A stretch of DNA of 64,000 bases from Phymorhynchus buccinoides. Its lineage: Eukaryota; Mollusca; Gastropoda; Neogastropoda; Raphitomidae. Shown here in pieces: positions 1 to 12,260 of this stretch. The notes beneath the pieces were generated by a model. The model was not told where the DNA came from. It saw only the letters and a program-made list of their open reading frames with translations, and made no database searches. The translations under genes and the position numbers were made by a program. The stretch lies in NCBI GenBank assembly GCA_017654935.2, contig CM065712.1, positions 24,690,740 through 24,754,739 on the forward strand, given 5' to 3'. Position 1 is the stretch's first letter, and each line of letters opens with the position of its first letter.

Positions 1-330
1 CCTTCCCCCCCCCTCCCCTCAGTATTGGGGATTCGTTTTTAAATATATAAAATAAGGTCTGCCCCTACTTCCAAACTAAGACAATAGGGTCTTTTATAAT
101 ACGCCCAAATTTGATGCCTTTTAGTGACAAAGGCATTTTAAGTCATTGTCGGTGCTAAAATGCGACACTGGCAGTGGAAGGGTTAATGGAAATGTTTGGC
201 TGAAATATGGCGGCGGTGAACATGGAAAGGGGTTTTTTAATGGAAATGTGTGGCTGAAAAAAGGGCTGGGCGGTTGAAATAGGGTTAATGGAAATGTTTG
301 GCTGAAATATGGCTGGCGGTGAAAGGGATT
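1..330 (-). mobile_element. Family 1 MITE end plus short repeats of the other end
   Basis: Positions 1-186 are a truncated reverse copy ending at TTAA. The string GGAAATGTTTGGCTGAAAT is then repeated three times with GGCGGTGAA blocks, a small tandem expansion of the opposite end. Confidence 0.7.
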
Positions 331-583
331 TTTTTAAATGTTTAATGAAATCGTGAGGTGGTCGGGTGTGTTGGGTATGTTGTTAGGGGTGGGGGTGGTG
401 TGTGGGGGGGGGTGTAGGGGTGTGGGGGTTTAGTCCAAAAACTTCGTTCGGGCTAGGTTATCTTGTTTGCAAATACATGAAAGAGACAAGATAGTAAGCG
501 CGCGTGCATGACACATGTATAGTCCAAACTTGTTTCGTGCGTTATGTCTGTATGAATGAACGAAGATACTAACCCCCCACCCC

Positions 584-586
<3 letters not shown>

Positions 587-663
<77 letters not shown>
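587..663. repeat. Poly-C run of about 77 bases
   Basis: An uninterrupted C homopolymer, able to form G-quadruplex or i-motif structures. Shorter C/G runs occur at 7,081-7,102, 11,160-11,178, 13,459-13,473, 15,632-15,652, 17,367-17,386, 41,744-41,775 and 57,665-57,682. Confidence 0.95.
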
Positions 664-678
664 ACCCCCACACATACA

Positions 679-1088
679 GGATGAAAAAAAGCTTTGTCAG
701 CTTATTCTTTAACCCTCAATCAAGATGATTTTGACTTGACTTGACACACACACACACACACACACACGACTGCAAGTGATTTATAACTTTTTTGTTTTAC
801 ATAAGATGATTGACATGATTATACCACTTCCAGGTACTGTACTAAGAAATCTCTTTGTGAGTTTTGTTTAAATTGCATTTGTTAAATAATGGCAGGGATA
901 AAAAAAGCTTTGTCAGCTTATTTCTTTAACCCTCGATAAAGATGATTTTAACTTGACTTGGGACACACACACACACACACACACACGCACAACACACACC
1001 GGTCGGCTGCAAGTGATTTATAACTTTTTTGTTTTACATAAGATGTTTGGCATGATTATACCACTTCCAGGTACTGTACTTTGTGATT
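679..1088 (-). repeat. Two tandem copies of a LINE tail plus flank (about 210 bp)
   Basis: AAAAAAGCTTTGTCAGC, CTTTAACCCTC, (AC)n and GCAAGTGATTTATAACTT blocks occur twice in the same order. The inverted tail (TTGAGGGTTAAAGAATAAGC) also occurs at 59,585-59,625. No coding frame is credible. Confidence 0.75.
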
Positions 1089-1284
1089 TTTGTTTAAAAT
1101 TGCATCTGTTAAATACATGGCAGCCTTCCACAGTCGTCTCCTTTCTTCACTTAGCACCTTCTCTTCTTCTTCTTTCCCCAAACGAACTTTCGTACACAAT
1201 AAAACTTTCAATTTTCTTCTTCTTCTTCTTCTTGCAGTAAGACAACCACCATCAATCATCCTTTTGATGGTTCTGTTGCGTGTA

Positions 1285-1678
1285 ACATGGGTGCAACTCC
1301 CCCAAATCAAAAAAACTGAAAGGCAGGGGTCCAGAAACCCATGGCCCCAGCAGGGTACAGGGTACAGGGGCAGAGCCCCGTCGGACAATTCAGGGGGGAA
1401 ACTTAAGAGAGAGATATAACGAGACGGACAGACAGTTAAAATGAGAGACAGAGACAGTTTGAGTCTGATAAGCCTTGCAAAATTAATACATTGCCTTTGT
1501 AAACTTTCCAAGACAGAACAAATAGACCAAGTTCAAAAATAAAAACCCGTCCCAAATCGCTTGTGGTCAAAACAGTTTTTGTTGATGAATTATCAAAAAA
1601 ATGATGAAGTTCAGTTTCTGGGGTAAAATTACAAAATACGAAAAATCAGTGTAAAAATGAAAAGAGTAGCACCCATGA
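1285..1678. mobile_element. Element with ACATGGGTGC ends
   Basis: ACATGGGTGCAACTCCCC to GAGTAGCACCCATG, about 394 bp. Internal GGGGCAGAGCCCCGTCGG and AAATCGCTTGTGGTC are shared with copies at 36,404-36,680, 51,255-51,602 and the right edge. Confidence 0.78.
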
Positions 1679-2164
1679 TGTCATAACTGGGGACTTCGGT
1701 CACGTAGAAAAAGATATCTGTACACAGTAATAATTTCCTTGGCCGCCCAGATTATCGGCTTGAATGGCTGGGGGAAAGATGGGACAAGTTGGAAGTAGGA
1801 TTGGGGAATACTGGAGGGAAATGAGTGGGGCAGGGTCAAAGAGGGAGGGAGGGGGATGGGAGGGTGGGAGGGGGAGGGGAGGGGGTGCTGTTTAGATCCG
1901 GCAACTTGAAGCTCTCCACCATTGCTTATGATACTGCCTCAGGTGGGAGGGAGTTCCACTCAGAGATGGTCCGTGGAAAAAAGGAAAACTTTCTGTAGCT
2001 GGTTTTGCAAGAGAGGAGGAGGTATGTTGCTTGGTGGGACTTTCTCGTTTGTCTTGTTGGTGGGTGGATGGATGGGCTGTATGGGGGTGTTGATAGTGAC
2101 GCCACCGTGGTGGAACTTAAAGAAGGTCGTCAGTCTGGATGTGCGCATTCTGTTGGCGAGTGGG

Positions 2165-2230
2165 GTCCACTGCAGCTCGTCGCCATCGTGAATAGAGAAT
2201 AATATTCGCGATTGGCGACGAGCTGAGAGT
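2165..2230. repeat. Short inverted repeat
   Basis: AGCTCGTCGCCATCGTGAAT and the mirrored ATTCGCGATTGGCGACGAGCT form a 20-bp stem. Function unknown. Confidence 0.7.
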
Positions 2231-2799
2231 ACAATTTATCCGAAAAAATGTTCTGCCCGCCTGTAACACCACTACAGCCAAAAATTGCGCTGGTAGGCAT
2301 TTTGAAGGCCGACAGAATAAAGTGTAAACAAGTGTCGCAGAAACAAGCAGGGCAGCACAAAATGGCGGACTCGATGTTTGCTGACGACTACGCAAAACTA
2401 GTGACGTCACTTGAAAACGAAGAAATTCTTATTGTAATTTTTTTTTTTTTTAATCTTTGTTTATGTGTAACATATTCAAGGCTAGAAGGTTATGCCACTC
2501 TTGGATAGATGTTGATTTGTTTGTATGTCGTCCTCTCCACCATTGTTGATGTGCACTGTGTGGGTGGAGGGTCATAAAGGCGAAACTTGGCACATTCTTT
2601 ATATTGAGAATGATGCTTTGTTTGTCTCACTTTGGCTCTGATCCACGCATTGCTAGATGATTGGTATCGTAATCAACTTTGGTGGAGGGGGAGTTAATTA
2701 GAAAGAGAGTGTCCCCCCTTTGTTCAATTTCGTTATTTTTTTAATCCTGTTTACAATCTTCGGCCTGGCTCGATTTTATATTAGGAAGAGAAGGAGGAG

Positions 2800-3150
2800 G
2801 AGGGACAGTGACGATGATGATGATGATGATGACGACGCGACGACGACGACGACGACGATGATGATGATGACAATGATGATGATGACGACGATGATGATGA
2901 CGACGAAGATGATGACGAAGACGATGATGATGATGATGACGACGACAACGACGATGATGATGATGATGACGATGATGATGATGATGACGATGACGAAGAC
3001 GATGATGACGTTGGTGATGACGAAGACGATGATGATAAAGACGACGACGAAGACGATGATGATGACGAAGAAGATGAAGATGACGACGACGACGACGACA
3101 ACGACGGACGATGATGGTGACGACAACAACAACGACGACGATGATGTTTC
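2800..3150. repeat. GAT/GAC triplet repeats
   Basis: Mixed GATGAC repeats that give artefactual poly-Asp or poly-Ser frames. Nothing else is recognisable. Confidence 0.93.
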
Positions 3151-3410
3151 TCTTGGCAGTAGTCCAAATCTGCGCAAGTTAAGTAAACACACTTCGTGTT
3201 GTATAATATTTCAGTGCACTCTATTGTGAGTGATGACAACACCATTTGTCAACGTTCGATTTTTCAACTGTTGACTAATTTTGACGCGAGGATGGATGCG
3301 TGTGCGTGTGCGTGTGCGTGTGTGTGTGTGTGTGCGTGCGTGTGCGTATGTGTGTGAGTACGTGTGGTTGTGTGTGCGTGTGCGTGTGTGTGTGTGCGTG
3401 CGCGCACTCT

Positions 3411-3600
3411 CTGCTTTCAAATCTAACCTCAAAACCCAACCTGTTCCCCCCGTCATTGAAGCTCCGCTCTCTTTCTCTTCTCTCTCTTGCCTTTAGGTCT
3501 GTTTCTGCTGTATGTTCCATTTATGTCATCCGTGTGTGTTTGCTTTGTGTTGCGTTTTTTGTTTGAATGCGCGTTATGAATGCTAACGCCGTGTGTGCGC
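3411..3600 (+). mobile_element. LINE ORF2 terminal remnant between GT microsatellites
   Basis: The plus strand reads LSAFKSNLKTQP, then 3' untranslated text (GTTTCTGCTGTATG, GAATGCGCGTTATGAATGC) shared with the fragments at 29.4 and 47.5 kb. GT repeats lie at 3,296-3,405 and 3,610-3,690. Confidence 0.65.
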
Positions 3601-3654
3601 ACTTCGGTTTGTGTGTGTGTGTGTGTGTGTGCGTGTGTGTGTGCGTGCGTGCGT

Positions 3655-3690
<36 letters not shown>

Positions 3691-4106
3691 TGTTTCTGAT
3701 GCATCCACATATAACCATCATCGATCACGAGTCAAAATCACGTGTTTTTCACGTGTTTTTTTGTCTTATAACTGGAAATAAATCTTGTTTTTTGACCAAG
3801 TCTGACTCCCATATAAATCGTCCCAAATTCAAACAGTTTAAAGAGCAGCCTGAATTTGAAGTTGGGGAAATTTGTATGTGGGTCACAGCAACCCAGAACA
3901 AACAAGGGACTTAATCGTGGTGCGTCACTGGGTCTTTAAAATGGGAAGGAGAAAATTCAGTGTCGCGCATGCGTCACAACCTCCATCCGGGTCACTGTAA
4001 GGACTTGATCAGACACTAGACACTAGAGCTTTTTTAAAAACAATCGTTATCATTTTGAACACGCAGTTCACAATCGTTGATTGCTATTGATGAAATTCTT
4101 AACAAG

Positions 4107-4153
<47 letters not shown>

Positions 4154-4459
4154 GACAGACAGACAGACAGAGAGAGAGAGAGAGACACACACAGAGAGAG
4201 ATAGAGACAGACAGAGAGAGAAAGAGACACTGAGACAAGAGAGAGACGGACAGAGAGAGAGAGGACACTGAACACTGAACATTTTTAATGAATAGGCCGT
4301 AGGCCCATGTCATTGGGGTGGTTACAAAATACTTCAAGGACAATTATTATGGATTTCTCGACGCATGCACATGCATAAATATAAATACAAAACAGTATAC
4401 AGTTAAACTCTACAAACCTCTTGCACACGGACACGCACATAATTTCACACAAGCGTAAA

Positions 4460-5111
4460 TGTGACCCAGCACCACAAACTAAGTGTCAAACTGACCATTC
4501 TGAGATAATTATATATTTGACACGTTCAGACGATTCTCTTTCTAACGACACAAGAACCATTCTTGTATCTTGTTTCGTTCAAGAGTTATAAGCATTTAAA
4601 GTTAGTAGGGTGAGTGTTTTGAGAAAACACAGTCTAAAGTCTAGCCTAGCTGAAGAAAATGCATTGCCCTACTGGTTTTAACCCTTTCACCGCCAATGTC
4701 GCATTTTAGCACCACAGTGGTTTAATACCTATGTCACTAAAAGGCATCAAATTGGGGTCTATTATCCAAAGACCCTATTGTCTTAGTTTTCGGAAGTAAG
4801 GGTAGACCTTATTTTATATATATATATCACAGAAGAATCCCCAATACTGCAGATTTTGTTCTCTACGCAGGTAAATTTAATGGAATTTTTTTGCTGAAAT
4901 ATGGCTGGCGGTGAAAGGGCTAAAACACTTATAAGACCATTTAGAGACCACATTCAAGATTATCATTCATAAAATATGAAAGATGAGATGTTACAGAACA
5001 CAAAAATAGCCATAACTTAAAATTGACCCCAAAAAATAGATTTTTGACTTGTAAGCCTGTTGTGATAAATTAGCCCAGCGACTTAATGTCCCTTTCGTGG
5101 TGCGGGGTCAC
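4460..5111. mobile_element. Terminal-inverted-repeat element hosting a MITE
   Basis: The ends GTGACCCAGCACCAC and GTGGTGCGGGGTCAC are inverted. Without the inner MITE it is about 400 bp. Related half-ends flank the element at 30,947-31,485 (GATGCCGAGTCAC on the right). Confidence 0.6.
4678..4923 (+). mobile_element. piggyBac-like MITE family 1
   Basis: Complete 246-bp copy with TTAACCCTTTCACCGCC and GGCGGTGAAAGGGCTAA ends. It lies inside a larger element with GTGACCCAGCACCAC ends (4,460-5,111). Confidence 0.88.
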
Positions 5112-5211
5112 AAATGAATAACGAACCTGAAAATGCTTTGTCTAAAAACACAGCTAAACGCAAAACTATAGATTTTTGTTTTCGCATGCTAAAAGGCATA
5201 GTCAGTCCTAA

Positions 5212-5258
<47 letters not shown>

Positions 5259-5265
5259 TGAGATA

Positions 5266-5330
<65 letters not shown>

Positions 5331-5350
5331 GGAGAGAGAGAGAGGGAGGA

Positions 5351-5483
<133 letters not shown>

Positions 5484-5669
5484 CCTGCTGAACATCCCAC
5501 ATGACACGAGAGGAAAACGAGATTCTTTGCTGTCTGCTTTCTTACAAAATTAACAGGACACAAGTCCGCCTCCTCGGGGTCAGAATAATAGGACATTTGC
5601 AATTCTAATACGTCAATGTCATAAATGTGCATCACTGTCCATGTACTGTTTACACCCCCCCCCCCCCCA

Positions 5670-6072
5670 CCCCCATGTGGGGATACCGGGGAGTCTTTCG
5701 TACAAATAGTTCCCCCACCTTCTGGAAGTTCTGTGCTTGTAAACTTCCTCTAATCTGTCACTCTCTTTGACTCTGCCTTTTCCCTTTGCTTGCTGTCATC
5801 TGCTATCTTTCTATCTCACTGGTCCATCCATTCTCCTGCCTTTTTTCTATAAATTCTTACAAAGATTTCTTTAACCGAAGTCAGACATGCTGGACCTAAC
5901 TACAGTGGAACCTCCCTTGTAAGACCCCTCCCTTATAAGACCTAATTTTGGATGATATTTAAGGTCTTATAAGGGAGGTTCCACTTTATTTCTTAGTTAG
6001 GCGCATAACGGCAACATGACGCATCTATGCTCATATGACAGGAAACTGTCTGAGCGAACGAAGAAGAAGAAG
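5670..6072 (+). mobile_element. SINE-like element, tail variant 1, interrupted
   Basis: It has the head GTGGGGATACCGGGGAG and TCTGGAAGTTCTGTG, and the variant 1 tail GCGCATAACGGCAACATGAC ending GAAGAAGAAG. A small TA element (5,903-5,986) is inserted in CTAACTA. Other variant 1 copies are listed separately. Confidence 0.85.
5903..5986. mobile_element. Short palindromic TA element (pogo/Tc1-like MITE)
   Basis: The ends are CAGTGGAACCTCCCTTG and inverted AAGGGAGGTTCCACT. TA is duplicated where it interrupts the SINE. The CAGTGGAACC ends recall pogo/Tigger elements. Confidence 0.8.
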
Positions 6073-6077
6073 TACTG

Positions 6078-6660
6078 TTAACCCCTTGACTGCTAGATCG
6101 AGAAACTTGAAGAAACAAATAATTGTACAAATCTTGCCATGAAAAAGACAACTGATAGAGCCAATCTGGCAAAATGGTCTACTGGGGATATAACTCTCTT
6201 GACTGTGTTATAGCAACAACAAAAAAGCCAATGGAGGTATTCCTCTTCATCTGATGACGTCATCAGTTATGTAATCAAGTCAGTACATGATACGTTTTTA
6301 TATGGCAGTTCTCCCCGTGGGGATACCGGGGGGTCTTTTGTATAAATAGTTCCCCCACCTTCTGGAAGTTCTGTGCTTGTAACTTCCTCTAATCTGCCAC
6401 TCTCTTTGACTCTGCCTTTTCCCTTTGCTTTCTATCATCTACTATCTTTCTGACTTATTGGCCCAATTCTCCTGCCCCCTTAAAAACAAATCTTCCAAAT
6501 AATGTTTCTCCTTTGAGCTCCTCCGAAATCGGAATGTGTATGCTGTACGCAGCGGGGAGACCAGTGAAAACTGAAAACCGGACACATACGTATCTTACCC
6601 GTTATGGCCATACGGCCCGGGAACGCAGAAGAAGAAGAATATGGCAGTCAAGGGGATAAC
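6078..6660 (+). mobile_element. Family 2 TTAA MITE interrupted by the SINE
   Basis: It starts TTAACCCCTTGACTGC and its end GGCAGTCAAGGGGATAA reappears after the SINE, so the two pieces are one element. Confidence 0.82.
6310..6638 (+). mobile_element. SINE-like element, tail variant 2, with 10-bp target duplication
   Basis: This 329-bp element begins TCTCCCCGTGGGGATACC and ends in GAAGAAGAA. It is flanked by ATATGGCAGT on both sides (6,300-6,309 and 6,639-6,648), a retroposition signature, and splits a TTAA MITE. The head (TCTGGAAGTTCTGTGCTTG) is shared with variant 1. The tail (GCTGTACGCAGCGGGGAG, ATGGCCATACGGCC) is not. No clear tRNA B box is seen in the head. Confidence 0.85.
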
Positions 6661-7975
6661 GTCTCTATTCTTAGTAAATCTGCCGCTTCCGTTGCTCTCA
6701 ATTCATCTACCGATATCCCAGGCACAATATTTCTCTGTCAAAGTAATACTCTCTTGCAATCCAAGACAAATACTCGAGAAATTGGGAAGAGCTGATAGAA
6801 TTATAGGACCTATAGGGGGAGCCACTGCTCCGGAAGTGACGTTTAAATGAACTCAACAATGATTGGTTACCGCCCTTGAGAGGTCTGCAAGAGTGGCGGA
6901 ACTTGATTTAGCGACCCACTCTTTACGTCACGCAATGTTTGACCAATCGAACGAAAACGATTCATCATGACATCTGGTTAATGGAGTATGGAACATTGTA
7001 TTTGCCAAAAGTATGAAAATTTTGAGTCAGTTTGAGCTGGTTTGTTCTGTGTCCAAAAAAAAAAAAAAAAAAAAACGTTACCCCCCCCCCCCCCCCCCCC
7101 CCACACATCACACACGACCTTACAATATCAATCATTTTTGTACGTAAAAAGAAAATGCATTAAGCTCAATGAAAATCTAAAATGTTGCTACTTTTTGATA
7201 TTTTGTAATTGAAACGAGTTCCTAGTTTTCATTCATCAGTTTGTCTTTCTTTTTTTTTTATTAGACACATAACAATCTCAAGTTGAAGAACAATAATAAT
7301 TATTAAAAAATAGTATAATATGCGAACAGAAGTTGTGTCATAAGTTGTAGAGAGGCCCAACTTCGCTAGCTTCTTTCTTCTAGCTAATTCTCCAGGAACG
7401 AATTTCCGTGTTTAATAAAAACAGAAAACTCAATAATCACGAGAAAAAAAAAGTTTTAAAAAAAAGAAGAAAACGGAAAACTGTCAATATTCAAGAAAAC
7501 TATAAAAAAAAAATCCACGACGCACTTTTTTTTTTGTCGCGGAAATTAACATCATTTGAGTCTCTTGAAGCTTTTGCATACTCATAAATTTGATGAAACA
7601 AAAACATTCGGCAGAACACTTCTATAATATACGGTGACATAAAGAGTAGGAACTTAATATTTGTGGAGTTATTTTTTTTCCCTCTGTCCGTGTCTGTGTG
7701 TGTGGGTGTGTGTGTGTGTGTGTGTGGTGGGGGGGGGGGGGGGGGGAGGGCTATAGGGTCAATGGCCTCAACACGATTAATTACTGTAAAGTCTCTCTCT
7801 CCTTCTCTCTGTCTCTGTCTGTCTGTCTGTCCTGTCTCTCTCTCTCTCTCTGTGAATTGCTATAATATATGAAAACGATATACGTAGCTGGATTCTTTTC
7901 CTTTCATCATTATGTATGTGTGTCCATTGTTTGATAGTTGTCTTGGTAAAGGTCAAGATGTGCCAACCCCCCCCT
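6661..7975. other. No gene recognised
   Basis: AT-rich sequence with an A run and a C run near 7,042-7,102 and a GT/G run at 7,690-7,748. No credible frame or known repeat. Confidence 0.6.
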
Positions 7976-7980
7976 ACCTA

Positions 7981-8276
7981 TCTCGGTTAATTGTATTTTT
8001 CCGTTATTGCCTTTCTTACCATACATAAAGCTGCATTTTAGGAACATTTTTAGCTAATAACCTTTTTGGAATACTAACCCTAACCCTAACCCTAACCCTA
8101 CCCCCCATCGTATAAGACGGAAAAACGCAACGAACCACGGGGTAGGGGTAGGTTTAGGGGTAGGGTTAGGGTTAGGGTTAGTATTCCAAAAACGTTATTA
8201 GCTAAAAATGTTCCTAAAATACAGCTTTATGTATGGTAAGAAAGGCAAAAACGGAAAAAAATACAATTAACCGAGA
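7981..8276. mobile_element. Palindrome with telomere-type repeats in both arms
   Basis: The arms TCTCGGTTAATTGTATTT, TTAGGAACATTTTTAGC and GGAATACTAACCC are mirrored. Each arm ends inward in four or so CCCTAA units, so TTAGGG tracts face away from the centre. It is about 296 bp, a foldback MITE or a fused telomere-like repeat. Confidence 0.85.
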
Positions 8277-8437
8277 AATGCATGGGGGGTGGCACATCTT
8301 TACCTTTAAAAAAAAAATCATTTGTTTTCTGGCATGCGAAATTCACGAGAACAGGAAATTGGATAAAAACGAGTTTGAGTGAGCTTGTGTTCACGGATAA
8401 TTGCTATTTCCGGTCCTACCATTTTTTATTGCTTACA

Positions 8438-8860
8438 TTAAAGACCCACCAGGTCGCGTGTCAAAATCACGGGTTTCGCGTGTTTTCCCTCTTATAGCTG
8501 GTAAGAAATCTTGTTTTGACCAGGTTTGACTCCCATACAAATGCCCCCAAATTGAAAAACGAAACATCATTTCAAAGAGCAGTCTCAATTTGAATATGGG
8601 GATATTTATATGTGGGTCACAGCAACCCAGAAAAAAAACCAAGGGACTTAATCGTGGTGCGTCACTGGGTCTTTAAAGACCCACCAGGTCATGTGTCAAA
8701 ATCTACGGGTTTCGCGTGTTTTCCCTCTTATAGCTGGAAATAAATCTTGTTTTGACCGGGGTTTGACTCCCATACATAATATGTCCCCAAATTGAAAACG
8801 AAACATCGTTTAAAAGAGCAGTCTCAATTTGAAATCGCTGCTGGGGTCATTTAATTTTTT
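8438..8860. mobile_element. TTAAAGACCCA MITE, one full and one partial copy
   Basis: The full copy (8,438-8,676) runs from TTAAAGACCCACCAGG to GCGTCACTGGGTCTTTAA. A second starts at once from the shared TTAA and fades near 8,860. A third, with an eroded left end, is at 3,725-3,950. Confidence 0.78.
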
Positions 8861-8920
8861 ATATAAAAAAACCGTTTCGAGTCTTCGGCTGTAACTTACA
8901 ATGTGAATTTGAGCGACTCC

Positions 8921-9257
8921 CCTTGTGGGGATACCGGGGGGGGGGTGGGGGGGTCTTTTGTATAAATAGTTCCCCCACCTTCTGGAAGTTCTGTGCTTGT
9001 AACTTCCTCTAATCTGTCAGTCTCTTTGACTCTGCCTTTTTTCCCCTTTTGCTTACTGTCATGATCTACTATCTTTCTGCCTAACCCGGTCCATTCTCCT
9101 GCCTTTTTTTCACGAAACGCTTTCAAAAAGATTTCCTCCAGCCGAAGTCGCACTTGCTGGGCCTATTTCTTAGTTAGGGCGCATAACGGCAGCACGACGC
9201 ATCTGCGCTCATAAATGACAGGAAAACTGTCTGAGCGATCGACTGAAGAAGAAAAAG
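8921..9257 (+). mobile_element. SINE-like element, tail variant 1
   Basis: It is near full-length, from GTGGGGATACCGG (with an expanded G run) through TCTGGAAGTTCTGTG to GAGCGATCGACTGAAGAAG. Confidence 0.85.
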
Positions 9258-9480
9258 TCTGAGCGACAGTATACTTATAATAGTTATTGTTCAAATTAAA
9301 AACTAGTGATGAACTTAGAATACAGATGCAAACTGGCGCTAAAAGAAACACCCACCACAAAGTAAAACAATTAACAACAAACCCTCACTGTACAAGCAGG
9401 CCACATACACATGCAAGCATGCGCGCGCACATAAACACTGACACATATGCGTGCGCATTCTCTCTCTCTCTCTCTCTGTG

Positions 9481-9639
9481 AAGGGTCAGCCATACGTCAG
9501 CTAAAATCGTACCAATGTACAATACGATTCCGATCACGTCATCTCGAATCACATTATTTTGTTCTTGGAGACCACGACGTGATCGAATCGTATCGTACAG
9601 TCACACGGTTTTAGCTGGCGTGACGTGTGGTTGGCCCTT
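9481..9639. mobile_element. Short MITE with AAGGGTCAGCC ends
   Basis: AAGGGTCAGCCATACGTCA and the inverted TGACGTGTGGTTGGCCCTT bracket a palindrome with CGATCACGTCA/CGACGTGATCG. Confidence 0.72.
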
Positions 9640-9699
9640 TATACATGCGCGCATATTATGTTCCAATGACCAAAACTTATGGAAAGGCGCACGTGCGCC

Positions 9700-9805
9700 A
9701 GTATGTGTATATGTGTTTGTGTGTGTTGAGTGTGTGTGTGTGTGTGTGTGTGTGCGTGTGCGTGTGTGTGTGTGTGTGTTGTGTGTGTGTGTGTGTGTGT
9801 GTGTG

Positions 9806-9855
<50 letters not shown>

Positions 9856-9908
9856 ATGTGTGTATGTGTGTGTGTGTGTTTGAGTGTGTGTGTTTGTGTA
9901 TTTGAGTG

Positions 9909-9948
<40 letters not shown>

Positions 9949-10025
9949 GTGTGGTGTGTGTGTGTTTGTGTGTGTGTGTCTGTGTGTGTGTGTGTGTGTG
10001 TGTGAGTGTGCGCGTGTGCGTGTCT
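9700..10025. repeat. Long GT microsatellite
   Basis: (GT)n with TTGAG interruptions. Cys/Val reading frames across it are artefacts. Confidence 0.93.
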
Positions 10026-10544
10026 ACCTGTCTGTCTTCCTGGGTGCATGCCTGTCTGTGTTTGTGAACATGAGATTCCCATCTTTACAGATACCGGTAT
10101 TTCACGCCCCCCCCCCCCCCCAGACTAATTTACTTCACTTTAAAAAGTTCAAACTGATAAGGGAAACGGGATGGCAAGCCACACATGTGTACCTCCGAAG
10201 AGTCTGGTCTCAGTTAAGGCACAGTTATGACCGAGAGGCTCTAAAAATAAATAGAAAGAAAGAAAGAACCCAGATCGAAACAGCTAAATTGTCAGCCAAT
10301 AAAGCAAGCAATTGATTTACGAACAAAACAATTAACTGGTTAACAAACTAACCAACCAATTTACACATCATCCAACCGACCAATTATCAACTTATGCAGC
10401 CTATTACTTAGGCTAACCAGCCATTGAGAGAGATATTAGAGAGTGTACGGGGAGTCCTTCAAAATGTCATTGTATTTGTTTCAGTATTTTTTTTCAGTAG
10501 CCGCTATACACGGGATCCGTCACACGTTCTGTTTACGCACGCAT

Positions 10545-10589
10545 GACACACACACACACATGACACCACACACACACACACATACGTGC

Positions 10590-10638
<49 letters not shown>

Positions 10639-10699
10639 GTGCAACAGACACTGACACACACACATACATACACAATACACATACATGCATCATACACAG

Positions 10700-10767
<68 letters not shown>

Positions 10768-10775
10768 ACAGACAG

Positions 10776-10806
<31 letters not shown>

Positions 10807-11019
10807 GACATAAACACAGAGAGAAGAAACGCAAAGGCACCACTCATTCATATCCGGACGAAATAAGGCTTTTACGCCCTCTTCGGCCTTTCGGCCATGT
10901 GGGGCTACTAATTCATATCGTAAGGTACTTCGATTCTTACAGATCTGGAAGTAAAAAAGTACCCGACTTCTCCTAACTGCAGTGTTACTACATGTATAAT
11001 ACAACTACTATCACGACTA

Positions 11020-11082
<63 letters not shown>

Positions 11083-11085
11083 GCA
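10545..11085. repeat. CA, GA, GACA and ACT microsatellites
   Basis: (CA)n to 10,700, (GA)n and (GACA)n to 10,806, then 190 bp of unique sequence and a (CTA)n block at 11,018-11,082. Confidence 0.9.
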
Positions 11086-11298
11086 TGGTACTACATTTGT
11101 CCATTACCATGTTTGTTCAAGTCTGGCCCTGCGACACGTCACAGTTTCAGTTAGTAAGGAGGGGGGGGGGGGGGGGGGTGTGTGTTTTGGGGGCAAAGAG
11201 TTGAAGGCTGTTTAGTGGACACACCCTCAGTAGTTTCCTTGAAGGACACACCTCCATAGAATGCTGTAGATTACAGACGAGTTTCTATCTTTCTTAAT

Positions 11299-11475
11299 TA
11301 GCCCTTTCACCGCCAATGTGGTATTTTTGCACCACAATGATTTAACGCCCATATGCCACTATTAAACCAGGGACTGTTATGCAAAGAGATCTATTTTCGT
11401 ACATTTTGGGAGGTAAGGATAGGCCTTACGTTTATGCATGTCACAGAGGAATCCTCAATATTGCAGATTATTTTT
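11299..11475 (+). mobile_element. Truncated family 1 MITE
   Basis: It begins AGCCCTTTCACCGCCAATG and breaks off after CCTCAATATTGCAGA. Confidence 0.78.
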
Positions 11476-11584
11476 TAAGGAAGGAAGAAAGAAAAAAAGA
11501 AAAAAGGTAAGAATTAAACCAAGAAGAAAGTAGGAAGAAGACAACGAGAGAATGAAAAATTTTTGAAGCGATTCTGTCAAGCGG

Positions 11585-12260
11585 TTCGGGAGATATCCTT
11601 GAGACAGACAAAATCCGGACAGACAGAAAAACAACAGACAAACAAACAAACCGTGACAGACTCATACTCCTTTGCCCGATCTATAATCGAGACAAAGGGA
11701 AACTGAAGTGCAACGCCGAGCGGTAGCAAAGTCCCCTCGCAGCATCGCCGAGCTACTCGGAAATCGGAATGTGTCGGCTGTGCACATACATAAAAACGCA
11801 TAAAAACAGCACGTAACTACATAAAAACGCATCAAAACAGCACGTAACTGAAAGGTTTTTTTATATATATAGCCTTGGGGTTCGGACCCGTGATTTGAGC
11901 GCGCGCGATCAGAAAAATTCATGACAACTGTGTTATAGACCATTCATCAAGAAATGTTTGTGGGAAAAAAACTGTGGGAAAAAACTGCATTAAAATGCAT
12001 GCAAAACTTCGCGAGATATTAGCGATTATGTGTTTCGGGGTTTGAACCCCGTAACTGGCGCGACCTTGACCTTAATGTAAAACTAAATACATCAGTGGAT
12101 AGCTTGCATCTTGGCGAACTAGTATACCAAATTTGATGATGATAGACTGAATAGTTTTTTTGAGAAAAACGGACGAATAGCCGGACGGAGGCACGCCGGA
12201 CGGACGGACGGACACCGGACGGACGGACGGACGGACGGACCACCGGACGGACGGATCAGA
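11585..12260. repeat. GACA- and GGAC-repeat region
   Basis: GACAGACA near 11,600 and (GGAC)n at 12,160-12,255, with unassigned sequence between. TTTGAGCGCGCGCGATC at 11,895 is unremarkable. No gene is seen. Confidence 0.65.

Noticed and set aside
2776..3245. Poly-Asp, poly-Ser and poly-Ile/Val proteins
   Set aside because: Different frames of a GAT/GAC microsatellite.
7981..8276. Chromosome end (telomere)
   Set aside because: The telomere-type repeats are few, inverted and internal to a palindrome with unique DNA on both sides.
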